Source: Prorocentrum cordatum (Eukaryota; Sar; Dinophyceae; Prorocentrales; Prorocentraceae). Taken from it: a stretch of DNA of 64,000 bases. The notes below the pieces were generated by a model. It did no database searches and was not told the origin of the DNA. It was given only the letters and a program-made list of their open reading frames with translations. A program made the translations under genes and the position numbers. Each line of letters begins with the position of its first letter. Position 1 is the stretch's first letter. The DNA lies in the NCBI GenBank assembly GCA_963575745.1, contig CAUYUJ010019914.1:104227-168226 (forward strand), written 5' to 3'. This document shows positions 8,017 to 17,081 of this stretch, piece by piece.

Positions 8017-11000
8017 ACCCGACGGACAACGGCAGAAGTTTCACCTGCTTCACACTACCAGCACGACGCAACCGTTGGACCACCAACAACTACCCACCAT
8101 AGGCGCTACCCGACCGAAGAGTGGGAAATCTACTCGAGCGGGTCGCGCCCCCACCCAAGCTCGACTGCCATACTGGGGAGGGTCCCCCCAGATGGCACCT
8201 CGCGCAGGTCGACACCTCCACGAGCGCCACCTGGCTCCTATGCCGCCACCTCCGACACTTCGCCAAGGCACGACCTACCTCGCTCCATCATCTCTGAGAG
8301 CACTCAGCGTGTCACGCCGACCACACCAAGGGCGAGGCCAGGCGACGAGACGAATTGGTTACATACACCACCCCGACTCGAGCGACCCAAGCCCGACCTA
8401 AGGACAAGGGCGACTAGCCATTTTGGCTCGCAGGCGCCCGACCTGCACGACGTCACGGTCACCACAACTAGCCATGTTGGCTCTATGCATGCACGGAAAT
8501 TCAACGGCTCCGACGTCCACAACGAGACGCCCGAGTACCACAGCGCGATCACGATAGACTACTTCCCTGGGATCGAGGATACCTTCCTCGATAACAGCAG
8601 CGAGATGGATAGCGGCAACTTCCACCTCGATGACGACGCCATTCGCACGCGGCTTCTGGCACGAGTCCGACGGCAGCAGCGACGGCGACTAACAGCACAG
8701 CAGACATCTACGCACACCACGACCCACAATCGATTCCAAGCCCTGCAACCCAGCCCACCGCCACCCTCAGCAAGACATACCACCACGCTTCCGACACAGC
8801 AGCCCACCGGCCATCCACCAGTAGTCCTGACAGCATCCCAGGGCGCTGGACATGGCACAGCAGCACCCGACAGAGACTGCCACGTGGCCACAGGTGAAAG
8901 GCGTCAACGACAAAAGACAGCCATGCACCCTTTTCGATGCCCAGCAGGAGTTTCTGCAACAACGCACAACGGACAAGCTGCACACAGACGACAGCAGAAG
9001 GCGACAGCAATGTTACCGTTTCGAGTACAGCGACCACCCAATCCCAGCGCCGACAAGCAGCCCCAACAACCGCAACCATCTTACCACGAGGCCAATCTCG
9101 ACATCACAAGATATCACGGCCTGCAACCACCAGGCGACTGCACATGCGACCTAGGGGACACCAGAGGACTGATCAGACGAATACGGGCCACGACCGCCCC
9201 CTTTCTCAACGCCAACATCGAAGGTGATGACCTGCACCCAGCAGCAACATATGCGCTCAACAATACGACGAAAGGCAACAATGCCCACAGCGCAAAGCAC
9301 ATCTTCACTGACGCTTCCCACAACGCACGGAGACCAGACTGCTGCTCATGGGCATTCTTGGTACTACAAGAAGGTGGTGAACACGACCAACGCACGTTCA
9401 GAGGAGCCTTCAGCAGCATCGTCAGCAAGAGCCACAACATGAAGTTGAATGACCGCAGCACCACCAACACCACAGGCGAGATCATGGCCATCGTGCAGGC
9501 TCTCATGTGGTCCATCGCCGTCGCCGAGCCGCAACCTATCTGTATCCACACCGACTGCGAGACGGCCATCAACATATGCATGGGACGCGCCACAGCATCA
9601 GCAGACGAACATCTTGCGAGATTCATGAAGGTCATCTTCGACACACTCAAGAACGAAAACGACATCACCTTGCATCACGTCCCGAGTCACGAAGGCATGC
9701 CGTGGAACGAGCTCGCCGACGGAATCTCAAAGAGGACACGCAAGCGCTACGAGAGAGGCCACGACTACGACACCATCCCGCACAACTTCAGAGACATCAT
9801 TGCGGACACAAAGTACTACCAATGGGAGTCGATCCTCCAGCCTGATCATCCCGATCGAGCAGCTTACCCACTACGCGAAGGTGCCACCTTACGCTTTGGA
9901 TTACCAACTCGGAATGCTAGTGTTCGACACCTCATGGCGCCTAAGACGGTCTCTGCCAAAGAAACCAAGATCGAGCTCTCCATTGCAACCTACAACGCCG
10001 AGAGTGTCAGAGAGTCCGACGCTCAGCAGCAGAAGAAGTTCACAAAGGCAGCTCGGCTTGCACACCAGTGGCGGGGACCCTTGCTTCGACGACAATTTCA
10101 AGAAAAGCGACTCCACATCATCGGCATTCAGGAGGCGCGCAACGAACGACGTACAACAACTGGGAATGGATACTTCATCATCAGCAGCCCGCACGACCAC
10201 TACAACGCTGGATGTGAGCTATGGATCAACGTGGAGGAGCCCTACGCCTACAACAAGGACGGCCCACAGCACTTCGAGCCCAGACACTGCCACGTTCTCA
10301 CCAGTGAGCCAAGGATCCTCATCGTCAAAGTCACTACGGACTGCATCAATACCACCATTTGTGTATTTCATGCTCCTCACAGCAAGAAAGGTCCTCAAGA
10401 ACGACAAGACTTTTGGCAGCGACTACAGAAGCTCGTACAACAGCACAGACCCAACCTCATGCTCGCCGACGCCAACGGCCGACTTGGAAGCGTGCAGTCG
10501 ACATCTGTTGGACCTGCTGGACTCTCCCAGACCGAGGACAGCAACGGCAAGGAACTTCACGAGATAGCAGCCGCAGGGCACTACGTCATCGCCAACACCG
10601 TGATCTCCAACGGCGACGAGCACCACACGTGGACAGACGCATATGGGCACAAGCATCGCATCGACTACATCATCGCGGACGATACGCTCATCAGCCACAT
10701 CACCGACGTCAAGACATTGGCCGACATTGAGACCATGAAGAAACACCGACAAGGGCAGCATCACCGCGAGGATCACCTGCCAGTTACAGCTCGAGCCTGC
10801 TGGACCGTGCGGCACACTGCGCCAAAGCAGCTCTTCCCGAAGATCGACAAGCACCAGCTCAATGACGAGAAGGCCGTCGAGACCTTCAAGATGCACCTGG
10901 ACGCTACTGTCTTACCGTCATGGGGGACGGACTACGATGAGCACATCCACCAGTACATGCTGACCATCATGGACGCAGCGACCTCAGCGTTCAAAAGAAG

Positions 11001-14000
11001 CGGGAAGAAGAAATACCAGGAGTACATCTCAGAGACCACGCTCGACTTTGTCCTCAGCCGACGGAAGTTCATGAAGCTCCTCCGTAAGGCAACAACACAT
11101 GGAGCGACAGCTAGCACGACAAAGCGCAGAATCCAAAGGCTCATCAACGACATCCACAACGACCCGACCCTTCAGATGACTCCCGAGGCGATCCACACTA
11201 CTTACTGCGAGACTTACATGCTCAACTACGCTGCAGCGAATTTCCCTTACAACCCTGACTATCATGGGTTTTTACAACACGTACGGCACTGGATCGACGC
11301 CACGAGAAAAGTAATCGTCAAGATGACCGACAGGGACTACGACGCGTTCTTGGAAGAGCAAGCACAAAAGGCAATGGATGCAAAGCGCACTGGCGACACG
11401 TACACCGAGTGGAAGTACACCAAGAAGCTCCTGCTATTCGGCGGCCGCAAGAGACGTAAGCGGCAAGCATACCCCATGATGAACGCAGCAGACGGCACTG
11501 TCCTCGATAGCTCCACGAGCAAGGCCGACGCAGCCACACGCCACTTCGGACACAACGAAGCAGCCGACATCCTCTCCGCTCAGGACGTGGTTGACAGATA
11601 CAACGCCAAGGAGGACAGGACCGACCCAGCTCAGCCCAGGAGAACGCGCCACGTCAACAACTTCGCCAGCATCTACGAGCTCACCGACATCCTTCACAAA
11701 GCGAGACCTCACCGCGCACCAGGACCAGATCGTGTATCCGACGACTTCTCCAAGATCGCCCCACGGCAGATGGCCCGACACATGCATCCGATCATCACCA
11801 AAGCGGCGCTCTTCTGCAGGGAGGGCGTAGCTCTCAAGGGGTCCAGGATGACGTACTTCTGGAAGGGCAAAGGCAGCGAGGAGGACCTGAACAACCAACG
11901 GTCAATCACGTTAGCCAACACCGTCATCAAGCACCACTACAGATACATCAGACAATGCATGAAGGACCTCATCCCCACGATGCTCTTCTCCACTCAGACG
12001 GGAGGCCGACACCACTACAGCACGGACATCAACCACATGACGATGCGGCTCCTATCCAACACCGCCTACCACTTGAAGCACGACATGGTCATCATCATGA
12101 TAGACTTGAAAGCAGCCTTCCACAAGGTAGTCAACCAGCTCGTGTACAACTTCACCCAGACCAAGGAGCAGCTGGACGACCTTCTCGCCCACATCGACAT
12201 CCCCCATGTCATGCTTCCCGCGATTGAGGCCCTCATGACCGACAACGGCATTGTCAACCAACACGTGGACAACCAACACATTGTCGACATGCTCACAGAG
12301 GCACACACTGGGACTTGGTTCTATATCGACGACCAGTGCAGCTACGCAGCACCACGACTTGGTACACGCCCTGGCGTACCAACAGCCGACTTCACATTCA
12401 ACATGCTCATGGCGGACGTCACGCGAGACTACCACGACCACGCCGTCGAGGATGGAGCGACTTTCGACATACCGCATGCCCCACCACGTCTCCGAGCTTG
12501 CGACCACAACGCCACACTGTCCTCTACATCCTTCGTAGATGACGTCAAGGCGGCTGCATCCACGGCAGACGGCACCATGATCCATGCACTCATCACCAAG
12601 ATGTGGGGACATCTCATACGCGCGACACTGCGAAGAGGCCTCCCGATCAACACCAAGAAGTCCAGCTTCATCGTCTACCCCAACACCGTCGCAGGCAAAA
12701 GAGCTACACGGACCATGATACGGGACAACCACAGCATCACCGACATGGGGCTCTGCGTCACCATCGCTAGAAGCACCAAGCTGCTGGGCGCGATGTTCAA
12801 CGACAGGAACGACATGGGCCAGGAGACGGCAGCACGCACCATCGCGCTACGCGAGACAACAGGCCCACTCCGACGCACCTTGTTCCAACGACAAGCCATC
12901 TCCATCCAGACTAAGATCCACTACCTCGAGTCATTCGGCTATTCAAGACTGCTATTTAACGCGGGGACATGGCTCATCACAACAGCGCGGGACTACCACA
13001 GGATCAACACAGCCTACGTCACTGCGGCTCGACAGGCAATAGGAATTACGCACAAGGCCATGAAGGACAAGCACATCACCAACGAGCAGATACTGGCACG
13101 TGCTCAACTACCGAACCTCGAAGACCGACTACGATGGCTACGACTGCGAGAACTTTTGCGACTCATAAAAGGATGCCCGTACGAAACGCAGGCACTCATT
13201 GACTACGACATCGAAGCCAACGGCACCTGGACGCAAACCATCAACAACGACATCCACACATGCCGACAGCACTGCGACGGCACCCGCATCACCACCGCAC
13301 CCAAGGACATCATCGACTTCATCAAGGCTGCACGCAACGACATGCACACGGTCAAGTCTTTTATTACGAGCACCTACAAGCGCGCACAAGACTCATCCTC
13401 CGACCGAGCAGCGCAGGACCAGCTGCGGGCAGACCTATCGCTAACGGCAACAGCACTGGGAGTGCCGCCACTACCCCGACAAGCAGGAACCACGACACCA
13501 GCACCAGCCAGAGTTATGTGTTACCATTGCGGTGCTACATTCAAGACCAAAGCAGCACACAACAAGCATGTCTACGCCGTCCACCAGGACAAGCACACCA
13601 TAGACAACTACATCGTCGGCGACACCTGCCAGGTATGCTTGAAGTACTTCTACACCGCGAACAGACTTACCAAACACGTCAAGTCGTCACACCAGTGTGC
13701 AGCCACACTGATGCAGTTCGGAGCGAAGCCGCCAACAGAAGACATCGACGCGCACAAGGAGGAGACCCGACGCGTACGACGATCCAACCGACACGCTGGG
13801 CTTCCAGAAGACTACGCCGAGCGGCCACCCATCCAGCTACATGGGCCAGCACTGGGACCACCAACCCACGCCGACCACGACCACCGACCAATACCAGCCC
13901 AAATACCCACCGACGCACCCACCACACAAGACAGCGGACCCAACCGAGCAGACACGGGGATGACCGACATCACAGGAAAGCCCAGCATCGTACTGCTCTT

Positions 14001-14325
14001 CACCGCCAACCACGACCACACCAGCGCGGTGACCGACGCCCTCCAAGCCACCGCAGACAGACACAGCATCTCCATCGAACTCCACCACCTGCCAACCATG
14101 CACCCACCCCAACCTGACCCAACGGCTTCGACATGGCCACGACACCATACGACCACGCTGCCTTCTGCATCATCGACGCCGACCTCACGACCTTCGACCG
14201 CGACCTCAACCTCAGGACGCAAGAGGCACCTTGGGGACGACTGGATCTCACACCCACGCAGCACAGAGCGGTACGACAAGACAACGACAGCATGCGGCAC
14301 GTCTTACGGACCGCACAGCGGATGA
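7714..14325 (+). CDS. Retroelement ORF2: RNase H - APE endonuclease - reverse transcriptase - C2H2 fingers
   Basis: Polyprotein expected to nick target DNA and copy the element RNA. Numbering is from Met 7714. RNase H spans ~525-675 with D533 (FTDAS), E589, D614 (HTDCE), H659 and D669 (ELADG). APE-type endonuclease spans ~753-1030: N761, E807 (IGIQEAR), D919/N921 (LADANGRLG), D984 (HRIDYII), D1020-H1021 (REDHLP). RT spans ~1320-1720: APGPD, D1464 in motif A (MIDLKAAF), motif B RPGVPTADF, FVDD at 1607-1610. Two C2H2 fingers lie at C1936/C1939/H1952/H1957 and C1972/C1975/H1988/H1993. All catalytic residues are present, so the enzyme may be active. Met 8485 is a strong alternative start: it follows an SL-like sequence and lies just before ordered sequence. 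RNase H ahead of the endonuclease is unusual. The last ~65 residues look out of frame (see 14118). Confidence 0.9.
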   Translation: MQVTCSFRHAHPPRLPLGKPTTTDLDRLTPALGTADQHRAPGNIDSRLCHHPSATADSTGLQTATNLTTQGVQVTCTSDSHLPTHTTSPRALTPALGIADQTRRTTAEVSPASHYQHDATVGPPTTTHHRRYPTEEWEIYSSGSRPHPSSTAILGRVPPDGTSRRSTPPRAPPGSYAATSDTSPRHDLPRSIISESTQRVTPTTPRARPGDETNWLHTPPRLERPKPDLRTRATSHFGSQAPDLHDVTVTTTSHVGSMHARKFNGSDVHNETPEYHSAITIDYFPGIEDTFLDNSSEMDSGNFHLDDDAIRTRLLARVRRQQRRRLTAQQTSTHTTTHNRFQALQPSPPPPSARHTTTLPTQQPTGHPPVVLTASQGAGHGTAAPDRDCHVATGERRQRQKTAMHPFRCPAGVSATTHNGQAAHRRQQKATAMLPFRVQRPPNPSADKQPQQPQPSYHEANLDITRYHGLQPPGDCTCDLGDTRGLIRRIRATTAPFLNANIEGDDLHPAATYALNNTTKGNNAHSAKHIFTDASHNARRPDCCSWAFLVLQEGGEHDQRTFRGAFSSIVSKSHNMKLNDRSTTNTTGEIMAIVQALMWSIAVAEPQPICIHTDCETAINICMGRATASADEHLARFMKVIFDTLKNENDITLHHVPSHEGMPWNELADGISKRTRKRYERGHDYDTIPHNFRDIIADTKYYQWESILQPDHPDRAAYPLREGATLRFGLPTRNASVRHLMAPKTVSAKETKIELSIATYNAESVRESDAQQQKKFTKAARLAHQWRGPLLRRQFQEKRLHIIGIQEARNERRTTTGNGYFIISSPHDHYNAGCELWINVEEPYAYNKDGPQHFEPRHCHVLTSEPRILIVKVTTDCINTTICVFHAPHSKKGPQERQDFWQRLQKLVQQHRPNLMLADANGRLGSVQSTSVGPAGLSQTEDSNGKELHEIAAAGHYVIANTVISNGDEHHTWTDAYGHKHRIDYIIADDTLISHITDVKTLADIETMKKHRQGQHHREDHLPVTARACWTVRHTAPKQLFPKIDKHQLNDEKAVETFKMHLDATVLPSWGTDYDEHIHQYMLTIMDAATSAFKRSGKKKYQEYISETTLDFVLSRRKFMKLLRKATTHGATASTTKRRIQRLINDIHNDPTLQMTPEAIHTTYCETYMLNYAAANFPYNPDYHGFLQHVRHWIDATRKVIVKMTDRDYDAFLEEQAQKAMDAKRTGDTYTEWKYTKKLLLFGGRKRRKRQAYPMMNAADGTVLDSSTSKADAATRHFGHNEAADILSAQDVVDRYNAKEDRTDPAQPRRTRHVNNFASIYELTDILHKARPHRAPGPDRVSDDFSKIAPRQMARHMHPIITKAALFCREGVALKGSRMTYFWKGKGSEEDLNNQRSITLANTVIKHHYRYIRQCMKDLIPTMLFSTQTGGRHHYSTDINHMTMRLLSNTAYHLKHDMVIIMIDLKAAFHKVVNQLVYNFTQTKEQLDDLLAHIDIPHVMLPAIEALMTDNGIVNQHVDNQHIVDMLTEAHTGTWFYIDDQCSYAAPRLGTRPGVPTADFTFNMLMADVTRDYHDHAVEDGATFDIPHAPPRLRACDHNATLSSTSFVDDVKAAASTADGTMIHALITKMWGHLIRATLRRGLPINTKKSSFIVYPNTVAGKRATRTMIRDNHSITDMGLCVTIARSTKLLGAMFNDRNDMGQETAARTIALRETTGPLRRTLFQRQAISIQTKIHYLESFGYSRLLFNAGTWLITTARDYHRINTAYVTAARQAIGITHKAMKDKHITNEQILARAQLPNLEDRLRWLRLRELLRLIKGCPYETQALIDYDIEANGTWTQTINNDIHTCRQHCDGTRITTAPKDIIDFIKAARNDMHTVKSFITSTYKRAQDSSSDRAAQDQLRADLSLTATALGVPPLPRQAGTTTPAPARVMCYHCGATFKTKAAHNKHVYAVHQDKHTIDNYIVGDTCQVCLKYFYTANRLTKHVKSSHQCAATLMQFGAKPPTEDIDAHKEETRRVRRSNRHAGLPEDYAERPPIQLHGPALGPPTHADHDHRPIPAQIPTDAPTTQDSGPNRADTGMTDITGKPSIVLLFTANHDHTSAVTDALQATADRHSISIELHHLPTMHPPQPDPTASTWPRHHTTTLPSASSTPTSRPSTATSTSGRKRHLGDDWISHPRSTERYDKTTTACGTSYGPHSG
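8415..8483 (+). other. Two spliced-leader-like sequences ahead of Met 8485
   Basis: TAGCCATTTTGGCTC at 8415-8429 matches 15 consecutive bases of the DinoSL. TAGCCATGTTGGCTC at 8469-8483 matches 14 of 15. The second ends one base before an in-frame ATG of ORF2. They may be relics of trans-spliced leaders captured when an ORF2 mRNA was retroposed. They also lie inside the open frame (TSHFGS and TSHVGS), so a local duplication is possible. Confidence 0.45.
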
Positions 14326-15020
14326 TGATGACGCGCACACCTACCATCATCTTGGACAGCAGCCTCCGACACCTGCTGCTACAGGAATACGCATACATCA
14401 CAACGACGTGCAGCACAACCCTGACCACAGCATTCACTGCTTGCAACTGCCCTGCAGACATCACCACGACAACGACACTGACGCAGGCCATAGAGCAAAC
14501 ACTCCAGCCCACCGCCGACGCATACACAAAGGCACAGACGTGGCACTATGATGGACATGATGGCAACGGCGACCACATCAGCACCGAACGCCGACCCAGC
14601 ACCGACGATATGTGGCATGCTCGACTGCATCGTCATCCACAACAGCCAGGACCCGACTGCTGGATGTCAGAACGTCCAGGCGCGGTGCTCCTCGAGCCGC
14701 GACCTGGATACTCGTCGCCACAAGCCTCGAACTGCCTTGCTTCATCAACCACGTCAGAACGCACGACCGACCACACCACACGTCGTCCGACAACGGAAAA
14801 CGCCACGCCCGTAACAGGGGCACAAGAAGAGCAACGGGGGCAACCACCACGCGATGGCGCCGAGTACGCATGCGAACGAGGCCAACCCCGAGGTGAACGC
14901 CCCCTCGAGGAGGACGACCGATACGGCGGACACATGGGCGACTTCTGCGGCCCCCCGAACGACAACCACGGCGAGCACCACCCCGCGGAGTACAGGTTGG
15001 TGATCACCCCCTCGCGGTGA
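14118..15020 (+). CDS. Out-of-frame C-terminal extension of ORF2 (-1 frame)
   Basis: ORF2 sequence looks natural up to LHHLPTMHPPQPDP (about 14118) and then becomes Ser/Thr/His low-complexity. The -1 frame instead reads FDMATTPYDHAAFCIIDADL and on through HRAVRQDNDSMRHVLRTAQR, with ordinary protein composition to about 14570. That frame has a TGA at 14115-14117, so the change of frame must lie between 14118 and about 14160. Either a single-base indel or a programmed -1 shift would join them. No classical slippery heptamer is obvious. Past ~14590 the frame again looks low-complexity and fragments in other frames look better, so the 3' part may be decayed. It could also be a separate ORF3 starting at ATG 14133. 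Confidence 0.5.
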   Translation, partial: PNGFDMATTPYDHAAFCIIDADLTTFDRDLNLRTQEAPWGRLDLTPTQHRAVRQDNDSMRHVLRTAQRMMMTRTPTIILDSSLRHLLLQEYAYITTTCSTTLTTAFTACNCPADITTTTTLTQAIEQTLQPTADAYTKAQTWHYDGHDGNGDHISTERRPSTDDMWHARLHRHPQQPGPDCWMSERPGAVLLEPRPGYSSPQASNCLASSTTSERTTDHTTRRPTTENATPVTGAQEEQRGQPPRDGAEYACERGQPRGERPLEEDDRYGGHMGDFCGPPNDNHGEHHPAEYRLVITPSR

Positions 15021-15072
15021 GCGTGCCGGCCCCCAGGAACGGACCTGGGGGCGCTGGCGGCCGCGAGAGGGG
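15007..15072 (+). promoter_or_regulatory. Nested stem-loop at the retroelement 3' end
   Basis: The outer arms CCCCTCGCGG (15008-15017) and CCGCGAGAGGGG (15061-15072) pair with one small bulge. The inner arms GCCCCCAGG (15029-15037) and CCTGGGGGC (15044-15052) pair perfectly around a 6-nt loop. The extension stop codon TGA (15018-15020) lies inside the structure. 3' hairpins are recognised by the RT in some LINEs, so this is a candidate template-recognition structure by inference. Confidence 0.55.
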
Positions 15073-15134
15073 AAGAGACCACCTTCATCCTCTGACACCT
15101 GGGCCCGCGGGGCGCCCCCCCCCCCCCCTAGTAG

Positions 15135-15308
15135 GTTGTGGGCCCCCCCTCCGTTCCTTTCTCGCGCCCATGCAGGCTTTGTTTCTCTCCTGTTGAGGGG
15201 TGGGGGCCCACAACCCTACAATACATTTGCCCCCCCACTACCACCACCTCCGCGTCTTTCGAGCGAGGAGGAGTACGTACTCCACTATGGAGGTGGTGGT
15301 CGGGGGGT
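15135..15308. repeat. Two consecutive inverted repeats
   Basis: First: 15135-15152 (GTTGTGGGCCCCCCCTCC) pairs with 15195-15214. Second: 15231-15251 (CCCCCCACTACCACCACC...) pairs with 15289-15308, and its loop holds a perfect 14-bp palindrome GGAGTACGTACTCC at 15270-15283. They lie just downstream of the retroelement and are not related to each other in sequence. Confidence 0.65.
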
Positions 15309-15449
15309 GGCGGGCCCAGTACAAACCTAGGCCCGCCCCAGCGCCTGGACCCTGGCTCCGCTTTCCTCTCCTCCTAGGCCCTTGAGGTCCCTCCCAGGCC
15401 CCTGTGGCTCCTCTCTCCCCCGTCTGCGGGCCAGGTTTCCAGAGGCGTT

Positions 15450-16385
15450 TTGAGGCCCCCTCCTGAGGCCCCTCCAGAGGATCTCAGAGGCAGGGGGTCG
15501 TGCGTCGCGCCGCGCGATCGGGCGCGCGCGCGGCGCGGGCTGCGGCGGACAAGAACCGCTTTGCCCGCAGTGCCGCAGGGGGAGGAGGAGACACGAGGAG
15601 GCGAGGACGAGGCGAGGCAGGACGAGATGGAGAGGACCACCCCAGGAGCCCGAGGCGGGGGGGAGCGAGGGGAGGAGGCCCGCCGCGGCACCCCTGGCGC
15701 CGCCCGAGAGCCCACGTCGAGCACGTTGCTCGGTTCAGCGTCGCCCCGCGACCATTTCCTGAATCGCCATCCGGCATCCGAGCAGAGGCTGGCGATGCAG
15801 CGGGCGGTCTACAAGAAGTCCGCCCACCAGCAGCTCGACGTTCTGCAGGCGGAGCTGGCGAGCGTGCAGGAGTCCGAGGAGGCCTGGGAGAAGGACACGA
15901 GCGCCTCCCCGAAGCAGCTGAAGCGCGCCCTGAAGAAGGCCCAGCAAGCGAGCGTCATGATGGAGAAGATCCTGGCCAGGATGAAGGAGGCGAAGGCTCG
16001 GAGCTCGAGGGCGTCGAGGTTCAAGGATTGGTCCTCGAGGCTTTTTCTGTGCTTGCCTTATGATTTTCCAACCTACTTTGGCCCTGACCACCAGAAAGAA
16101 TTTCGAGCACCAAGAAAGTGCCGAAGTTGGAGGGTTTTCACGTGTCGGGCCCTGGGAGACGACACCCGTTCGACACTGTTTCGATACTTTCTCGGGCACT
16201 CGAACTTATTTCTGGGACGTGGTCCTGTGGCACGATGGGAACAGCGTCATGCTTGGCCCCTCGGGAGGCCCTCGCCGCATCGGCGAGGCTCCCGGGATGC
16301 TGGTCAGTGCGCACCCCTGGAGGGGTCCGGGGGCCGATCTCGGAGGGGAGGGGCAGGCTCGCCTCCAGGAGGGAAGGGGTCTTGA
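15450..16385 (+). CDS. Uncertain ORF with a coiled-coil segment
   Basis: The first ~110 codons are Arg/Gly/Glu-rich and may be non-coding. From about 15780 to 16010 the frame reads as a plausible amphipathic helix (QLDVLQAELASVQESEEAWE, then LKRALKKAQQASVMMEKILA), rich in Leu, Ala, Lys and Glu with heptad spacing. After ~16020 it loses this character and runs into dispersed repeat H. It is best read as a partial gene or exon of ~80 codons. No family is recognised. It resembles the coiled-coil part of retroelement ORF1 proteins only in composition. Confidence 0.35.
   Translation: MRPPPEAPPEDLRGRGSCVAPRDRARARRGLRRTRTALPAVPQGEEETRGGEDEARQDEMERTTPGARGGGERGEEARRGTPGAAREPTSSTLLGSASPRDHFLNRHPASEQRLAMQRAVYKKSAHQQLDVLQAELASVQESEEAWEKDTSASPKQLKRALKKAQQASVMMEKILARMKEAKARSSRASRFKDWSSRLFLCLPYDFPTYFGPDHQKEFRAPRKCRSWRVFTCRALGDDTRSTLFRYFLGHSNLFLGRGPVARWEQRHAWPLGRPSPHRRGSRDAGQCAPLEGSGGRSRRGGAGSPPGGKGS
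16129..16260 (+). repeat. Dispersed repeat H, copy 2
   Basis: Same block order as 204-330, including CCCTGGGAGACGACACCCG, TTCGACACTGTTTCGATAC and TTATTTCTGGGACGTGGTCC. Copies are in the same orientation about 16 kb apart. Confidence 0.6.
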
Positions 16386-16628
16386 GGGGACCTGGGCCCC
16401 GGGGCTTCTCTCACGGCTCGCGGCTCTCGACCCTCTGGGGGCCGTCAAGCGAAGAACGTCGGGAGGGGAGACAAACGCAGACACAAGTAACCGTCGACTC
16501 CTAGGCAAATAGAGGAGCATACATGAGAAGTGGGGGGGAAGACGAAAGCCGAGACCATATGGGGAAATATAGGGAATCTTGGGATCTGTGTCCATCTCTT
16601 TGCGTGTCCCCGGGCCTGGCACGACACC

Positions 16629-16815
16629 CAGACCCCCGACGTCATGCTTTTTTCGTGGCGTCGACCCCTGGAGGTCTCGACCCCTTCGCCCGGACCGGTG
16701 TCTCATCCCCAGTCGTGTTCTGACGGTGCCGAGGGCCGGGAAGGGCCCCCCGAGGCCGAACATGGCAAAAGACATGCCCCGCAGTGCTTTCTCATTGCCC
16801 GAGGGGCCCTGGGCA
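16629..16815 (+). mobile_element. Element D, copy 3
   Basis: Begins CAGACCCCCGACGTCATG and carries GAGGTCTCGACCCCTTCGCC and ACGGTGCCGAGGGCCGGGAA. The right end is diverged (CCCGAGGGGCCCTGG). No element C copy is next to it, unlike most other D copies. Confidence 0.6.
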
Positions 16816-16948
16816 GGCCGATCTCGGGCGCGAGGCCCCGAGGGGTCGGGGCCCGCCTCCGTCGGGAGCTCCTCCTCGGCGAGGAGGCGCGGGCGCAGGG
16901 GTCCGGGCGTGTGGGCGTCCAGCGACGGGCCCCGCTTTCTGTGCACTT

Positions 16949-17081
16949 GGCATCGCTCGGACGTGTGCATTTTTTCTCTCGGCGACAACGAGGACCATCG
17001 AGGAGCATCCTTGATCATTTGGCGAAAAAGCCACGCACGAAACCGAACAAAAACACAGGGAATGGACGTCCGAGCGATGGC
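16949..17081. mobile_element. Short inverted-repeat element B, copy 1
   Basis: The terminal inverted repeats GCATCGCTCGGACGT and ACGTCCGAGCGATGGC bound a ~130-bp non-coding unit. Internal blocks are GACCATCGAGGAGCATCC and CACGCACGAAACC. Five copies occur in this window (24265-24387, 26660-26783, 39530-39652, 44565-44697). Four are preceded by CTTGG. This is a MITE-like structure, with no transposase seen. Confidence 0.8.

Larger units (their letters stand above)
4640..15080 (+). mobile_element. LINE-like non-LTR retroelement, apparently full length
   Basis: Two long ORFs on one strand (ORF1 4646-7549, ORF2 7714-14325) are followed by a frame-shifted C-terminal extension and a strong nested hairpin at 15007-15072. 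ORF2 has RNase H, APE endonuclease and RT domains. No long terminal repeats, integrase or protease are seen, so a non-LTR class is inferred. The coding strand is rich in A and C across the whole block, unlike the flanks. Exact ends and target-site duplication could not be identified, and no poly(A) tail is present. The limits given are minimal. Confidence 0.8.

Noticed and set aside
14548-14896. Further frame switches in the ORF2 tail
   Set aside because: Fragments such as CGMLDCIVIHNSQD and WILVATSLELPCFINHV in other frames look protein-like but are short. Not called separately.
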